NCBI RefSeq assembly: GCF_000425625.1
Contig: NZ_AUDU01000056.1
Span: 1-64,000 of the forward strand
DNA: 64,000 nucleotides
Direction of reading: 5' to 3'
Source: Stutzerimonas azotifigens DSM 17556
Lineage (GTDB): Bacteria; Pseudomonadota; Gammaproteobacteria; Pseudomonadales; Pseudomonadaceae
This document shows, piece by piece, positions 19,624 to 29,385 of the stretch (its first letter is position 1; every line of letters begins with the position of its first letter). Position numbers and translations under genes: made by a program. The notes below the pieces were generated by a model that was not told the DNA's origin, ran no database searches, and was given only the letters and a program-made list of their open reading frames with translations.

Positions 19624-20603
19624 GGCCGCGCCGCCGTCGGGCGTTCGGCCACACCGTGCAGCGCCAGGGCGCGCAGGCAGGCGTCCGCGTGATCGCGCCC
19701 CTGCGCCGGCGCGATGTTCCGCCCGGGCAGGCGCAGGCCGAAGGCGGTGTGCTGCTCGGTCAGCGTCTGCACCCAGTGGCAGAGCCGCGACAGCCGGCTT
19801 TCGGCGTCGCCACCCAGCGCTTCATAGTCGAGCATCAGGTCCCGCCCCGCCACCGCGGCGAACTCCTTCACCAGCAGCCCCTGGCCGCGCGAATAGGCCT
19901 TCCAGTGCAGGCGGCGGCGCGAGACGCCCGGCTGCCAGGGGCTCAGCCCCTGATAGTCGTCGGCACCGGCGCCGCGCAGGTGCCGGCCCTCCTCGTCGCC
20001 GCGGCTGCCGTCCTGCAGTGGCAGCTCATCGGCGACCGGCCACGGGTACACCAGCACGGCGAGGTCCAGGTCCACCCAGCTCCAGGCGACGAACAGTCCC
20101 AGCGGAAAACGGCTTTCCACGCGCAGGCGTGGCGGCCGGAGCCAGCCGCGCCGCGTCGTGGACAGGGTCAGTTCGACCTCGCAGGCCCCGCGAGCGGGCA
20201 CGTCGGCGAGTTCGAAGGTCTGCCCGGGCCAGCCCAGCGCGACCGCCTGGTGCGTGCGGCCGCCGCTTTCCAGCCTCACCCAGGGATGCGCGCGCTCGCC
20301 GCAGAACACCGGCCTGGTGCGTCCGGCCTGCAGCCGCAGGCCCGCCATGTTGCGCCAGGTGTGCAGCAGGGTGACGGCGAACACCGACGCGAGCAGGAAG
20401 GTCATGGCATAGGCCAGGCTGTTGCGGTAGTTGATGGCCGCCAGCAGCATCAGCAGCAGCGCCACGAGAAAGGCCATCCCCACCGTGGTCGGCACGATGA
20501 AGATGCTGCGCTGCGTCAGCTGCACGCTGGTGGCCGCGGGCAGGCGGCGGGCCAGCCAGCGATCGCGCAGGCGCTGCAACCGGCTCGGGGCACGGCCGCT
20601 CAA
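19620..20603 (-). CDS. DUF58 domain protein
   Basis: A 327-residue membrane protein. Two helices at about 35-75 are followed by a beta-rich region and the DUF58 motif, visible as LRGAGADDYQGLSPWQPG followed by RRLHWKAYSRGQGLLVKEF. DUF58 proteins are partners of MoxR ATPases. I choose the TTG at 20603 because GGGAGG lies nine bases before it and because it overlaps the moxR stop (TTGA). The upstream in-frame ATG at 20630 has no ribosome-binding site and would reach 31 bases into moxR. Confidence 0.85.
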   Translation of the reverse strand: MSGRAPSRLQRLRDRWLARRLPAATSVQLTQRSIFIVPTTVGMAFLVALLLMLLAAINYRNSLAYAMTFLLASVFAVTLLHTWRNMAGLRLQAGRTRPVFCGERAHPWVRLESGGRTHQAVALGWPGQTFELADVPARGACEVELTLSTTRRGWLRPPRLRVESRFPLGLFVAWSWVDLDLAVLVYPWPVADELPLQDGSRGDEEGRHLRGAGADDYQGLSPWQPGVSRRRLHWKAYSRGQGLLVKEFAAVAGRDLMLDYEALGGDAESRLSRLCHWVQTLTEQHTAFGLRLPGRNIAPAQGRDHADACLRALALHGVAERPTAARP

Positions 20604-21517
20604 AGCGGAGGGACCTCCCGCAGCAGCCATTGCACGAGCGTGCCGCCACCCAGCTCGGTGGGGTCGCTGCGCTCGCGCAGGCGATGCCCGACCACCGCCG
20701 GCAGCACCGCCTGCACGTCTTCCGGAATGACGTAGTCGCGCTCGGCCAGATAGGCCCAGGCCCGGGCCGCACCGAGCAGCGCCAGGCTGCCGCGTGGCGA
20801 CAGGCCCCAGGCGAACTGAGGCTGGCTCCGGGTCGCTTCCACCAGCCGCAGCACGTAGTCGGCCAGCGCGTCGCTGACGCGCACCCGCTCGACCTCGTCC
20901 TGGATCGCGGCGAGCGCGGCGTGGTCGAGCAGCGGCTCCAGCTGCGGCAGCATGTCCCGTCGTGCGCGGCCCATGAGCAGCGCCTTCTCCGCGGCGCGCG
21001 CGGGATAGCCGAGCGACAGGCGCATCAGGAAGCGGTCCAGCTGGGATTCCGGCAGGGCGAAGGTACCGCCCTGGTTCGCCGGGTTCTGGGTGGCGATGAC
21101 GAAGAACGGATCCGGCAACGGCCGCGTCGCCCCCTCGATGGTCACCTGCCCCTCCTCCATCGCCTCGAGCAGCGCGCTCTGGCTCTTCGGCGTGGCGCGG
21201 TTGATCTCGTCGGCGAGGATCAGCTCGGCGAAGATCGGCCCGGGGTGGAAGACGAACTGCCCGCTGTCCCGGTCGAACACCGAGGTGCCGAGGATGTCGC
21301 CCGGCAGCAGGTCGGAGGTGAACTGGATGCGCTGGAAGCTCAGCCCCAGCACCCGCGCCAGAGCATGGCTCAGGGTGGTCTTGCCCATGCCGGGCAGGTC
21401 TTCGATCAGCAGGTGCCCGCGCGCCAGCAGGCAGGTCAGGGCCAGGCGCACCTGCCCTTCCTTGCCCAGCAGTACCTGATTGACGGCATCGAGACAGGCG
21501 TCCAGTTGGCTTCGCAT
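20600..21517 (-). CDS. MoxR-family AAA+ ATPase
   Basis: A cytoplasmic 305-residue AAA+ protein. It has Walker A GMGKTTLSHA near residue 45, Walker B LILADEINRATPKSQSALLEAMEEG, and sensor 1 FFVIATQNP. These match the RavA/MoxR chaperone-like group. Members are thought to help assemble or activate partner proteins, often with von Willebrand or DUF58 proteins. The ATG at 21517 follows GTAAGGAGTGAACG, a strong Shine-Dalgarno. It is the first gene of the three-gene operon ending with tgpA. Confidence 0.92.
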   Translation of the reverse strand: MRSQLDACLDAVNQVLLGKEGQVRLALTCLLARGHLLIEDLPGMGKTTLSHALARVLGLSFQRIQFTSDLLPGDILGTSVFDRDSGQFVFHPGPIFAELILADEINRATPKSQSALLEAMEEGQVTIEGATRPLPDPFFVIATQNPANQGGTFALPESQLDRFLMRLSLGYPARAAEKALLMGRARRDMLPQLEPLLDHAALAAIQDEVERVRVSDALADYVLRLVEATRSQPQFAWGLSPRGSLALLGAARAWAYLAERDYVIPEDVQAVLPAVVGHRLRERSDPTELGGGTLVQWLLREVPPL

Positions 21518-21644
21518 CGTTCACTCCTTACGTGCAGGAGGCCGATGCTACTGGGCTGCCCGGGCCCGGGCAAAGCGCCATGTGCCCCAGTTCACGAAAC
21601 TGTGACCGCGAAGACCTTTGCCGGAAGTTTCGGGCGGCGGCCGG

Positions 21645-23609
21645 CTAGAGGCGGAACTGCCCGGCCATGCCCCGCAGCTCCTGCCCCAGCTCCGCCAGCT
21701 GGATGCTCGAGGCCGCCGTTTCGTCCATGGCCGCCGCCGACTGGTCGGCGATGTCGCGGATCGAAGTGACGCTGCGGTTGATCTCCTCGGCCACAGCCGT
21801 CTGCTGCTCGGCGGCCGCGGCGATCTGCTGGTTCATCTCGAAGATGCGCGTCACTGCCTCGGCGATGGCGGCCAGCGCGCCTTCGGTCTGGTTGGCGTCG
21901 GCCACCGTGTGGGTCACCAGGCTGGCGCTCTGCTGCATGTCGCTCACCGCCCGCCGCGTGCCTTCGCGCAGGGTGGCGATCAGCGTCTCGATTTCCGCCG
22001 TGGACTGCTGGGTACGCCGGGCCAGCGCACGCACCTCGTCGGCCACCACGGCGAAGCCACGCCCGGCCTCGCCGGCGCGCGCCGCCTCGATGGCGGCATT
22101 GAGCGCCAGCAGGTTGGTCTGCTCGGCGACGCTCTTGATCACGTCCAGCACCGCATCGATACGCTGGGTCTCCTGGCTGAGGCGCTCGATGCTCGCCGTG
22201 GTGGTGTTCATCGCCGCGGCCAGCTGATCGACGCGCTGCAGGGTCTGGCGCACCACCTGGCTACCGTTGCCGACGCGGTCCTCGGCCTGGCGGGTGGAGG
22301 CGGCGGCGACTTCGGCATTGCGGGCGACCTCGTGCACGGTGGCGGTCATCTCGCCCATCGCGGTGGCCACCTGGTCGGTCTCCAGCTTCTGGTTGTTGAC
22401 GCCCAGGCGGGTCTGCTCGGTGACCCCGGAGAGCGCCTGCGCCGAGCCGGAAATTCGCTCCACCCCGCCCTGCAGCCGTCCGACCATCTCGCGCAGGTTG
22501 CCGGCCATGGCCTGCATGGCCGTCAGCAGTTGGCCGACCTCGTCGCGCCGCGCCACCTCGACGCGCACGCTCAGGTCGCCGGCGGCGATGCGTTCGGCCT
22601 GGGCGATCACCTGCTTGAGCGGGCGCACGATGAGCAGGCTGATGATCACCGCGGCGCACAGGCCGAACAGCAGCGCCAGCGCCGCGGCCAGCAGCATCAG
22701 GCCGCTGCTGGCGCGCTGGCCGTCGCGCATGGCGGTGCGCTGCGCCGCCTGCGCCCGCTCGACCTGCCCGAGCATGGCCTCGGCCGTGCTCACCAGTTGC
22801 CGATAGACCTGCTTCTGTTGCTGCAGGTGGGCCGAATACTTCTCGAGGTGGTCGTTGAACGAGTCCACGTTGACCACCGCCTCGCCCAGCACCGCCGCAT
22901 AGCCGGGGTCCTCCAGGGCATCGCGCAGCTCCGCCGCCAGCGCCTGGGCCTCGCCGGCCTGGGCGATCTTCTCCTGCGCCGCCTCATCGCCGCGCCGGCT
23001 CGCCTCCAGCCGCTGGCGGGCCTGGCCCAGCGCCTGCAGCAACAACTGGTGGATCCTGCCCACCTGCCCGGCCTGCCGCACCTCGACCTGCCCCTGCTGG
23101 CCCTGGCTGCTCCCGAGCAGGTCGGTGCCGTCCTCGGCCAGCCCCTCCTGCAGCAGATCCAGGCTGTTGGCGGCGCTGACCACCAGCCAGTCGGCCGCAT
23201 CCAGCGACAGCTGCATGTTGTCGGTCAGCTCCACGTAGCGATCGAAGGCCGCGCGGTATTCGGCCAGCGTCGGCTCCACCTCGGCCAGCGCCTGCGCCGT
23301 ACGCGCGTCCAGCTCGTCCTGGAGCGCCTGGCCGGCCTGCACGATCGCCTCGGCCTGCTCGGCCAGGTGCTCGGCATGCTGCTTGTCGCCGCTCAGGGCG
23401 AAGGCCTGCTCGCTGTTGCGCATGCGCAGCACCTGGTCGCTCAGGCTGCCCATGCGCTGCAGCAGGCCGGCGCCGGCATTGACCTCGCGCAGCGCCAGCA
23501 ACCCGGTGGCGGCCACCAGCACGGTGAGCGCCAGCACCAGGGAGAACCCCAGCGTCAGCTTGGTGGCCGTGCCCAAACTGACCACCCGACTCGTCAGTGA
23601 CGCCCTCAT
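21645..23609 (-). CDS. methyl-accepting chemotaxis protein with helical bimodular-type sensor
   Basis: A 654-residue chemoreceptor. The first membrane helix is at about 17-40, followed by an all-helical periplasmic region of about 250 residues. The second helix at about 300-325 leads to HAMP ([20 protein letters not shown]) and a signalling domain with tip [19 protein letters not shown]. The length and helical, glutamine- and alanine-rich sensor fit the HBM (helical bimodular) class, whose characterised Pseudomonas members bind TCA-cycle acids or polyamines. The ligand here is not known. It is followed by a flavin reductase gene on the same strand. Confidence 0.88.
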   Translation of the reverse strand: MRASLTSRVVSLGTATKLTLGFSLVLALTVLVAATGLLALREVNAGAGLLQRMGSLSDQVLRMRNSEQAFALSGDKQHAEHLAEQAEAIVQAGQALQDELDARTAQALAEVEPTLAEYRAAFDRYVELTDNMQLSLDAADWLVVSAANSLDLLQEGLAEDGTDLLGSSQGQQGQVEVRQAGQVGRIHQLLLQALGQARQRLEASRRGDEAAQEKIAQAGEAQALAAELRDALEDPGYAAVLGEAVVNVDSFNDHLEKYSAHLQQQKQVYRQLVSTAEAMLGQVERAQAAQRTAMRDGQRASSGLMLLAAALALLFGLCAAVIISLLIVRPLKQVIAQAERIAAGDLSVRVEVARRDEVGQLLTAMQAMAGNLREMVGRLQGGVERISGSAQALSGVTEQTRLGVNNQKLETDQVATAMGEMTATVHEVARNAEVAAASTRQAEDRVGNGSQVVRQTLQRVDQLAAAMNTTTASIERLSQETQRIDAVLDVIKSVAEQTNLLALNAAIEAARAGEAGRGFAVVADEVRALARRTQQSTAEIETLIATLREGTRRAVSDMQQSASLVTHTVADANQTEGALAAIAEAVTRIFEMNQQIAAAAEQQTAVAEEINRSVTSIRDIADQSAAAMDETAASSIQLAELGQELRGMAGQFRL

Positions 23610-23735
23610 GACTACCCCCTGTCCCCGCTAGCCGCGAGCTACCGAACATAGGAGCGCAACCCCGCCGGCGACAAGCCGGCAGGGGGCGGATTGGCACGAT
23701 TAGCTAAGAAGAGGTCGCTTTCAGAGCGCCCGGCG

Positions 23736-24338
23736 TCAGGGGCGCTGCATCCGGAACAGCTCGGTGGTGCGGCAGTAGGCGCTGCCGCCGAGGCGCCCGA
23801 CCAGGTCCAGCGCGGCCGGGTCGATGCGCCCGCGGGCATCCAGCACGGCGTCGTCGATATGCGCCAGCAGCACCTCGGCGAACACCAGGTGGCAGTTCGG
23901 CTGCGTCGCCGGATACGGCTGGATCTGCGCCACCCGGCACTCGAAGGCGACCGGCGCGCCGGCGACGCGCGGCGGACGCACCCGGACCGAGGGCGCCTCG
24001 GCGATCCCGCAGTGGGCGAACTCGCTGACCTGGTGCGGCAGTGCCTCGGCGGACGCGTTCATCGCCTCGGCCTGCATCATGCTGACCAGGTTGACGACCA
24101 GCTCGCCGGTGGCCTGGGCGTTCAGCAGGCTGTCCTTGAGCTGTCCGTCGCGCTGGCCGATGTTGACCATCAGTGTCGGCGGCTCGTCGCTGATCACCTG
24201 GAAGAAGCTGAACGGCGCGAGGTTGGCGTTGCCTTCGGCCGACAGGGTCGAAACCCAGGCGATCGGCCGTGGCGTGACCGTGGCGGAGAGCCAGCGATAG
24301 GCTTCCAAGGGCGCGAGTGCGCCGAAATCCAGCTGCAT
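23736..24338 (-). CDS. flavin reductase-like FMN-binding protein
   Basis: A 200-residue split-barrel protein of the flavin reductase-like family. N-terminal features are YRWLSATVTPRPIAWVSTL, NLAPFSFFQVISDEPPTLMV and KDSLLNAQATGEL, which form the FMN pocket. These proteins may reduce flavin with NAD(P)H for a monooxygenase partner; no such partner is adjacent. I place the start at the ATG at 24338 (MQLDFGAL) because GGAG stands six bases upstream. The ATG at 24350 would add MESF and has no ribosome-binding site. Confidence 0.82.
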   Translation of the reverse strand: MQLDFGALAPLEAYRWLSATVTPRPIAWVSTLSAEGNANLAPFSFFQVISDEPPTLMVNIGQRDGQLKDSLLNAQATGELVVNLVSMMQAEAMNASAEALPHQVSEFAHCGIAEAPSVRVRPPRVAGAPVAFECRVAQIQPYPATQPNCHLVFAEVLLAHIDDAVLDARGRIDPAALDLVGRLGGSAYCRTTELFRMQRP

Positions 24339-24388
24339 GAACGACTCCATCGGATGAGCAACTGTTGATCAGGTGGCAGCGCCGGCGC

Positions 24389-24485
24389 CGCAGGGTGGGC
24401 TTTAGCCCACCAACTGCTGAAAGCCGTGGCCTCTCTGGTGGGCTAAAGCCCACTCTACGCGGAACGCCGCCCGGCCCACCCTACT
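24389..24485. repeat. REP/BIME-like inverted pair
   Basis: Two near-identical perfect palindromes: GGTGGGCTTTAGCCCACC at 24394-24411 and GGTGGGCTAAAGCCCACT at 24437-24454. Each is flanked on its outer side by a related tail (GCAGG left, CTACGC right), so the units are inverted relative to each other with a 25-bp spacer. A third half-copy, GGCCCACCCTAC, lies at 24474-24485. This organisation is typical of REP doublets (BIMEs) mobilised by RAYT transposases. No transposase lies in the window. Confidence 0.8.
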
Positions 24486-24571
24486 AGATTCGGCACCGGC
24501 TTTCCCTTCTCCCCCGGAAGAAGGTGGCCCGGCCGGATGGGCCGCGAGCCGGGTGCCGGCCGCCCGGATGA

Positions 24572-24850
24572 TCAGCGCCCGGCGCGGGATTCTCGCAAGT
24601 AGAAGCGCGCCTTCTCGGCCTTCTGCACACAGCCGCGGAAGCCCTCGAACTGCTGCTGGGTCTTGGCCCCGGCCAGCAGCGCCATGGCCTTCGAATAGCT
24701 GACGGTGCCGGCGAAGCCTTCCGCCTCGGCCAGGCTCTGCTCGCGCCAGGCGGCTTCAAGCTCTGAGGCGCAGCTGTCGCGATAGGCCGTCTTTCCGGCG
24801 CAGCCGCTCAGCGCGATCACCAACAGGGGCAGTGCGATCAACAGTCTCAT
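24572..24850 (-). CDS. small lipoprotein, 92 aa, unknown function
   Basis: The signal peptide is MRLLIALPLLVIALSGC, with lipobox LSGC and the lipidated Cys at residue 17. The mature part is helical and charged, with two further cysteines (RDSCASEL and FRGCVQK) that could form a disulfide. The ATG at 24850 follows GAGGACATCCC, an ideal Shine-Dalgarno. An upstream ATG at 24868 exists but would spoil the signal peptide. The gene begins 14 nt beyond the selU stop on the same strand and is probably the last gene of a selD-selU-lipoprotein operon. I do not recognise a named family. Confidence 0.75.
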   Translation of the reverse strand: MRLLIALPLLVIALSGCAGKTAYRDSCASELEAAWREQSLAEAEGFAGTVSYSKAMALLAGAKTQQQFEGFRGCVQKAEKARFYLRESRAGR

Positions 24851-24864
24851 GGGATGTCCTCGCT

Positions 24865-25977
24865 TCAACGATGATGGCCGGACGCTTCGCCGTCCTGGCT
24901 CAGGAATTCGACAACGGCCTGCTGCTCACCCGCGAACAGGATCCGCTCGGCCTTGCTTTCACGCTGGTAGGCGTACATCGGGTCGTAGTACTCGGCCAGC
25001 AGGCCTTCGATCCAGCCGCGGTGCAGGCTCACGTCGCCGCTGCGGGCCTGTTCGACGAGCGCTTGCTCGAGCAGCACCGACAGGCGCTGGTGACGCTCGC
25101 CGCCGAGGCGCTTGCGGATATTGACCAGGCTCTGCCGCAAGCGCTCGGCGAAGGCCTCGAAACCGGCCTCGCCCTGCTCGGCGACGAACTCCGCGCAGAG
25201 GTCGATCACGTAGTCGCGCAGGATGCGCTCCACGCGGCCCTCGAAGCTGTCTTCCAGCCAAACCAGCGGGTAGCGCTGCATGCCCTGGTGCAACGGCAGC
25301 GGGACCGAGCAGCGTCCGATCAGCCGCGCCTCGTCCTCCATGACGTAACCCCGCATGCCGGCGGCCTGCAGCTTCAGCAGACGAATGGCGAGCGCGTTCT
25401 CGAAGTCGATCTGTTCCGGCTGCGGCGTGGCACGCTTGCCGAAGCTGGAGCCGCGGTGGTTGGCCAGCCCCTCGAGGTCGACGCTGTTGGGCAAGCGCGC
25501 CAGCACCTCGGTCTTGCCTGTGCCGGTGAGCCCGCCCACCAGCACGAAACGGCACTGCTGCGCCGCCTGCTCGAGGGTATCCAGCAGGAAGGTGCGCATC
25601 GCCTTGTAGCCGCCCACCACGCGCGGATACTCGATGCCGGCCTCCTCGCGCAGCCATTGCTGCACGATCTGCGAGCGCAGGCCGCCGCGGAAACAGTATA
25701 GGTAACCGTTCGGATGGGCCCTGGCGAACTCCGCCCAGGCGCGAATGCGCTCGGCCTTGACCGCACCCGACACCAGGCGGTGGCCGAGCTCGAGCGCCGC
25801 CTGCTGGCCGTGCTGCTTGTAGCAGGTGCCGACCTTCTGCCGCTCGATGTCGGTCATCAGCGGCAGGTTCACCGTGCCGGGAAAGGCGCCTTTGGTGAAT
25901 TCCACCGGTGCCCGCGCGTCCATCAACGGCAGGCCCTCGAGGAAGATCCGCCGGTAGTCATCGGTGTCCACGCGCAT
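24865..25977 (-). CDS. selU: tRNA 2-selenouridine synthase SelU (MnmH/YbbB)
   Basis: Converts 2-thiouridine at the wobble position of certain tRNAs to 2-selenouridine, through a geranylated intermediate, using selenophosphate. It has 370 aa. The N-terminal rhodanese domain carries Cys95 in [10 protein letters not shown]-loop GLTGTGKT (149-156) starts the second domain. The ATG at 25977 shares one base with the selD stop (TGATG), so selD and selU are coupled, supplier before user. The frame is open further upstream through selD but is a shadow there. Confidence 0.95.
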   Translation of the reverse strand: MRVDTDDYRRIFLEGLPLMDARAPVEFTKGAFPGTVNLPLMTDIERQKVGTCYKQHGQQAALELGHRLVSGAVKAERIRAWAEFARAHPNGYLYCFRGGLRSQIVQQWLREEAGIEYPRVVGGYKAMRTFLLDTLEQAAQQCRFVLVGGLTGTGKTEVLARLPNSVDLEGLANHRGSSFGKRATPQPEQIDFENALAIRLLKLQAAGMRGYVMEDEARLIGRCSVPLPLHQGMQRYPLVWLEDSFEGRVERILRDYVIDLCAEFVAEQGEAGFEAFAERLRQSLVNIRKRLGGERHQRLSVLLEQALVEQARSGDVSLHRGWIEGLLAEYYDPMYAYQRESKAERILFAGEQQAVVEFLSQDGEASGHHR

Positions 25978-27011
25978 CAATGCACCTCGACCGCGTGCTC
26001 GCCCGCCTCGGCCAGATGGCCGATGGCTTCGAGCACCAGGCCCTGTTCGGCGCACGCCGCCTGGAACTCGGCTTCGCCTTCCGGGGCTACGGCCACCAGC
26101 AGGCCACCGCTGGTCTGCGGGTCGCACAGCAACGCGCGCTGGCGCTCGTCCAGCGGGCCGATACGATGGCCGTAGCTCTCGAAGTTGCGCCCGGTCCCGC
26201 CGGGCACGCAGCCCTGCTCCAGGTAATGCTCGACGCCCGGCAGGCGCGGCACCCGGGCCACCTCCAGATGGGCCGTCAGCCCGCTGCCGTCGGCCATCTC
26301 GACCAGGTGGCCGAGCAGGCCGAAGCCGGTCACGTCGGTCATCGCGCGCACGCCATCGAGGCGGCCGAAGCGGCTGCCGGGGCGGTTCAGCGTACACATC
26401 CAGTCGCGCGCCAGGCCGACGTCCTCGGCGCGCAGCAGCGCCTTCTTCTCGGCCGTGGTGAGGATGCCGATGCCCAGCGGCTTGGTCAGGTAGAGCCGGC
26501 AACCGGCGGTCGCCGTGTCGTTGCGCTTCATGCGCGCCTTTTCCACCAGCCCGGTGACCGCGAGGCCGAAGATCGGCTCCGGGGCGTCGATCGAATGGCC
26601 GCCGGCCAGCGGGATGCCGGCCGCCTCGCAGGCCGCACGGCCGCCGGCCACGACCTCACGAGCAACTTCCGGCGGCAGCAGGTTCACCGGCCAGCCGAGG
26701 ATGGCGATGGCCATCAGCGGGTCGCCGCCCATGGCGTAGATGTCGCTGATGGCATTGGTCGCGGCGATCCGGCCGAAATCGAACGGATCGTCGACGATCG
26801 GCATGAAGAAATCGGTGGTCGAGACCACGCCGCGCGTGTCGTCGATGCCGTACACCGCCGCATCGTCGCGCGAGGCGTTGCCTACCCAGAGCCGCGGGTC
26901 CAGGTTCTGGGCGCCGCTGCCCGCTAGGATCACGTCCAGCACCTTGGGAGAAATCTTGCAGCCACAGCCGGCGCCATGGCTGTACTGGGTCAGGCGGATC
27001 GCGTCGCTCAC
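25977..27011 (-). CDS. selD: selenide, water dikinase SelD
   Basis: Makes selenophosphate from selenide and ATP. It has 344 residues. The N-terminal active-site segment HGAGCGCK has cysteines at 16 and 18 and Lys19; this is a cysteine form, not a selenoprotein. The ATP-binding AIR-synthase-like domains follow ([41 protein letters not shown]). I use the GTG at 27011, with GGAGGT at four bases. It forms an operon with selU; the visible use of selenium is tRNA modification. Confidence 0.95.
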   Translation of the reverse strand: MSDAIRLTQYSHGAGCGCKISPKVLDVILAGSGAQNLDPRLWVGNASRDDAAVYGIDDTRGVVSTTDFFMPIVDDPFDFGRIAATNAISDIYAMGGDPLMAIAILGWPVNLLPPEVAREVVAGGRAACEAAGIPLAGGHSIDAPEPIFGLAVTGLVEKARMKRNDTATAGCRLYLTKPLGIGILTTAEKKALLRAEDVGLARDWMCTLNRPGSRFGRLDGVRAMTDVTGFGLLGHLVEMADGSGLTAHLEVARVPRLPGVEHYLEQGCVPGGTGRNFESYGHRIGPLDERQRALLCDPQTSGGLLVAVAPEGEAEFQAACAEQGLVLEAIGHLAEAGEHAVEVH

Positions 27012-27045
27012 GGGACCTCCGGTTGCATGCAAAACTGGGCGGCGG

Positions 27046-27054
27046 ATTGTAGCA
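27046..27054 (-). promoter_or_regulatory. extended -10 promoter of selD-selU
   Basis: On the minus strand, TGC followed by TACAAT (27046-27051), about 35 nt upstream of the selD GTG, forms an extended -10 element. The -35 position has no good match. Confidence 0.5.
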
Positions 27055-27160
27055 AAGCGCGGCGACCGAGCGATCGCGATCCGGCATGGGGCACGCGCCC
27101 CTTGTCGTACGCAGCATGACGGGGGAAGCTTAGGACCGGTTCGGATCAAGGGAGGTGACC

Positions 27161-28162
27161 GTGGGCAAGAAGGTTGCACTGGTACTGGGATCGGGGGGCG
27201 CCCGCGGCTATGCGCACATCGGCGCGATCGAGGAGCTGGAGTCGCGCGGCTACCAGATCGGCTGCATCGCCGGCTGTTCCATGGGCGCGGTGATCGGCGG
27301 CATCCATGCGGCCGGCAAGCTCGCGCTGTACCGCGAGTGGATCGAGAGCCTCGACTACCTGGACCTGCTGCGCCTGCTGGACCTGAGCTTCAGTCTCGGC
27401 GCCATACGCGGCGACAAGGTGTTCGGACGCATCCGCGAGATCGTCGGCGACATCGCCATCGAGGACCTGCCGATCCCCTTTACCGCCGTGGCCACCGACC
27501 TCACCAACCAGCAGGAAGTGTGGTTCCAGGAAGGCAGCCTGCACCAGGCCATGCGCGCCTCGGCGGCGATCCCCAGCCTGTTCACGCCGGTCATACAGGG
27601 CAACCGGATGCTGGTCGACGGCGGCCTGCTCAACCCGCTGCCGATCGTCCCGGTGGTGTCGAGCCATTGCGACATGATCGTGGCGGTCAACCTCAACGCG
27701 ACCAACCACAAGCGCTATCCGCTCCCGGTGATCGAGCGTCCGCCGGCCGCCAAGGGCCGCTTCGACCTGATGGTCGACACGCTCAGCGCTCGCCTGCCGT
27801 TCTGGAAGCGCGACACGGGCCTGGAGCTGCTGGCCGATGCCACGGTGGTCGACGAGGCGCCGCTGAGCGAGCAGCCGCCAGCGGCCCCCGAACCCACCCC
27901 CTCCTCACCGAAATCCGCGGAAGGCTCGCACGTGGTGGATGTCGCCGGCCCGGCATCGCTGCTGGAGCTGGTCAACCACAGCTTCGAGGTGATGCAGACC
28001 TCGCTGGCGCAGTACAAGATCGCCGGCTACCCACCGGACGTGCTGATCAACGTGCCCAGGCGCGCCTGCCGCTTCTTCGAGTTCTACAAGGCCGAGGAGC
28101 TGATCCTGCTCGGCCGCATCATCGCCCGCGACGCCCTCGACCACTACGAGGCGCAGCTGTAG
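27161..28162 (+). CDS. patatin-like phospholipase (RssA/YchK type)
   Basis: A cytoplasmic 333-residue patatin-family protein. It has the oxyanion glycine motif [12 protein letters not shown] (10-21), nucleophile Ser40 in GCSMG, and dyad Asp153 in LVDGGLLNP. The C-terminal part includes a proline/serine-rich linker at about 240-265 and a conserved tail. It probably hydrolyses an acyl ester in phospholipids; the substrate is unknown. The start is the second GTG (27161), correctly spaced from GGAGGT; the GTG at 27155 lies inside that ribosome-binding site. It is divergent from selD and convergent with the next gene. Confidence 0.85.
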   Translation: MGKKVALVLGSGGARGYAHIGAIEELESRGYQIGCIAGCSMGAVIGGIHAAGKLALYREWIESLDYLDLLRLLDLSFSLGAIRGDKVFGRIREIVGDIAIEDLPIPFTAVATDLTNQQEVWFQEGSLHQAMRASAAIPSLFTPVIQGNRMLVDGGLLNPLPIVPVVSSHCDMIVAVNLNATNHKRYPLPVIERPPAAKGRFDLMVDTLSARLPFWKRDTGLELLADATVVDEAPLSEQPPAAPEPTPSSPKSAEGSHVVDVAGPASLLELVNHSFEVMQTSLAQYKIAGYPPDVLINVPRRACRFFEFYKAEELILLGRIIARDALDHYEAQL

Positions 28163-28168
28163 CGCCGC

Positions 28169-29278
28169 TCAGCCAGCCTGCTTGTCGGTGGCGTCCGGCG
28201 AAGCGCCGTTGAGCGCCAGCGGGTTTTCCACGCTCGGCGCTTCCGGCACCTCCTCCACCACCCAGTCGCTGAGCAGGCTGTAGGCGACGGCGAGCAGCGT
28301 CGGCCCGAGGAACAGGCCCATGAAACCGAACGCCAGGATGCCGCCGAACACCCCGAGCAGCACCACCACCAGTGGCAGGTTGCCGCCGCGGCTGATCAGG
28401 TAGGGCTTGAGCACGTTGTCGACGCCGCTGATGATGAACATGCCCCAGATGCCGAGGAACACCGCGTAGCCGTATTCTCCCTGCCAGAACAGCCAGGCGG
28501 TGGCCGGCACCCAGACCAGCGGCGGGCCCATCGGGATTAGGCTCAGCACGAAGGTCAGCAGGCCCAGCACCAGCGCCCCCGGCACCCCGGCGATGAGAAA
28601 GCCGATCAGGGCCAGCAGGCCCTGGGCGGCGGCCGTGCCGATCACACCGTTGACCACGCGCTGGACGGTCGCGGCCACCAGCTCCAGGTAGTGGTCGGCA
28701 CGCTCGTCGATCAGCCGGTGCAGCAGGCTGTGGACGAAGGCGGCCAGGCGTGGGCCGTCGCGGTAGAAGAAGAACACCAGCACCAGGCTCAGCGCCAGCT
28801 CCAGCATGCCGCCGCCGACCCGCGCGCTGCGCACCAGCAGCCAGTTTCCCACCTCGCCGATGTACGGACGGATGCTGGCGAACAGCGCGGTGCCCTGCTC
28901 GTCCACCGTCTCCCAGAAATCGACCAGGCGGCCGCCCACCAGCGGAATGTTGTCCAGCCAGGTCGGTGGCGGCGGCAGTCCCTCCACTTGCAGGTCGCGC
29001 AGCAAGGCATTGGCGGCGCGGATCTGGTCGGCGATGTTGAACCCCAGCCAGACCAGCGGCACCGCCACCAGCACCATCCAGCCGAGGGTTAGCAGTCCCG
29101 CCGCCAGGGTGACGTTGCCTTTCAGCACACGGGTCAGCAGACGCATGAGCGGCCAGCTGGCGAAGGCCAGCACCGCGGCCCAGAACAGGGCGGAAGCGAA
29201 AGGCGCGAGCACCCAGAGCGAGGCGCCGAGCAGCGCCAGAAGCAGTATCTGCACCAGCAGACGGTCGTTGTTCAGCAT
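28169..29278 (-). CDS. AI-2E family transporter (YdiK/PerM type)
   Basis: An inner-membrane protein of 369 residues with about eight helices. The arrangement is typical: two pairs of N-terminal helices, a soluble segment (about 90-140), then the conserved core VQRVVNGVIGTAAAQGLLALIGF and the C-terminal helical block with PMGPPLVWVPATAWL and GVDNVLKPYLISRG. Members export diverse compounds or exchange Na+/H+; autoinducer transport is shown for few and cannot be claimed here. The ATG at 29278 has only a weak Shine-Dalgarno. Confidence 0.87.
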   Translation of the reverse strand: MLNNDRLLVQILLLALLGASLWVLAPFASALFWAAVLAFASWPLMRLLTRVLKGNVTLAAGLLTLGWMVLVAVPLVWLGFNIADQIRAANALLRDLQVEGLPPPPTWLDNIPLVGGRLVDFWETVDEQGTALFASIRPYIGEVGNWLLVRSARVGGGMLELALSLVLVFFFYRDGPRLAAFVHSLLHRLIDERADHYLELVAATVQRVVNGVIGTAAAQGLLALIGFLIAGVPGALVLGLLTFVLSLIPMGPPLVWVPATAWLFWQGEYGYAVFLGIWGMFIISGVDNVLKPYLISRGGNLPLVVVLLGVFGGILAFGFMGLFLGPTLLAVAYSLLSDWVVEEVPEAPSVENPLALNGASPDATDKQAG

Positions 29279-29350
29279 CTTGCAAGCGGTCCGTGAAGAG
29301 CACGAAGGCATGGCCCTTCGCTACAGCTGGCGAGCCTAGCAGGGCGCGGA

Positions 29351-29372
29351 AAGGCTTGGCGAGCGCCAAGCC
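29351..29372 (-). terminator. possible terminator after the DUF4892 gene
   Basis: AGGCTTGGC-GAGC-GCCAAGCCT is a perfect 9-bp stem 14 nt beyond the stop of the DUF4892 gene on the minus strand. Only TTT follows, so termination may be weak. Confidence 0.4.
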
Positions 29373-29385
29373 TCGTCATCGTGAT

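Noticed and set aside
17497-23600. Long antisense frames opposite tgpA, DUF58, moxR and the HBM chemoreceptor
   Set aside because: Products are Gln/His/Arg-rich shadows; the real genes overlap head-to-tail with good start sites.
25977-27011. Selenocysteine in SelD
   Set aside because: The active-site codon encodes cysteine, and there is no in-frame TGA within the gene.
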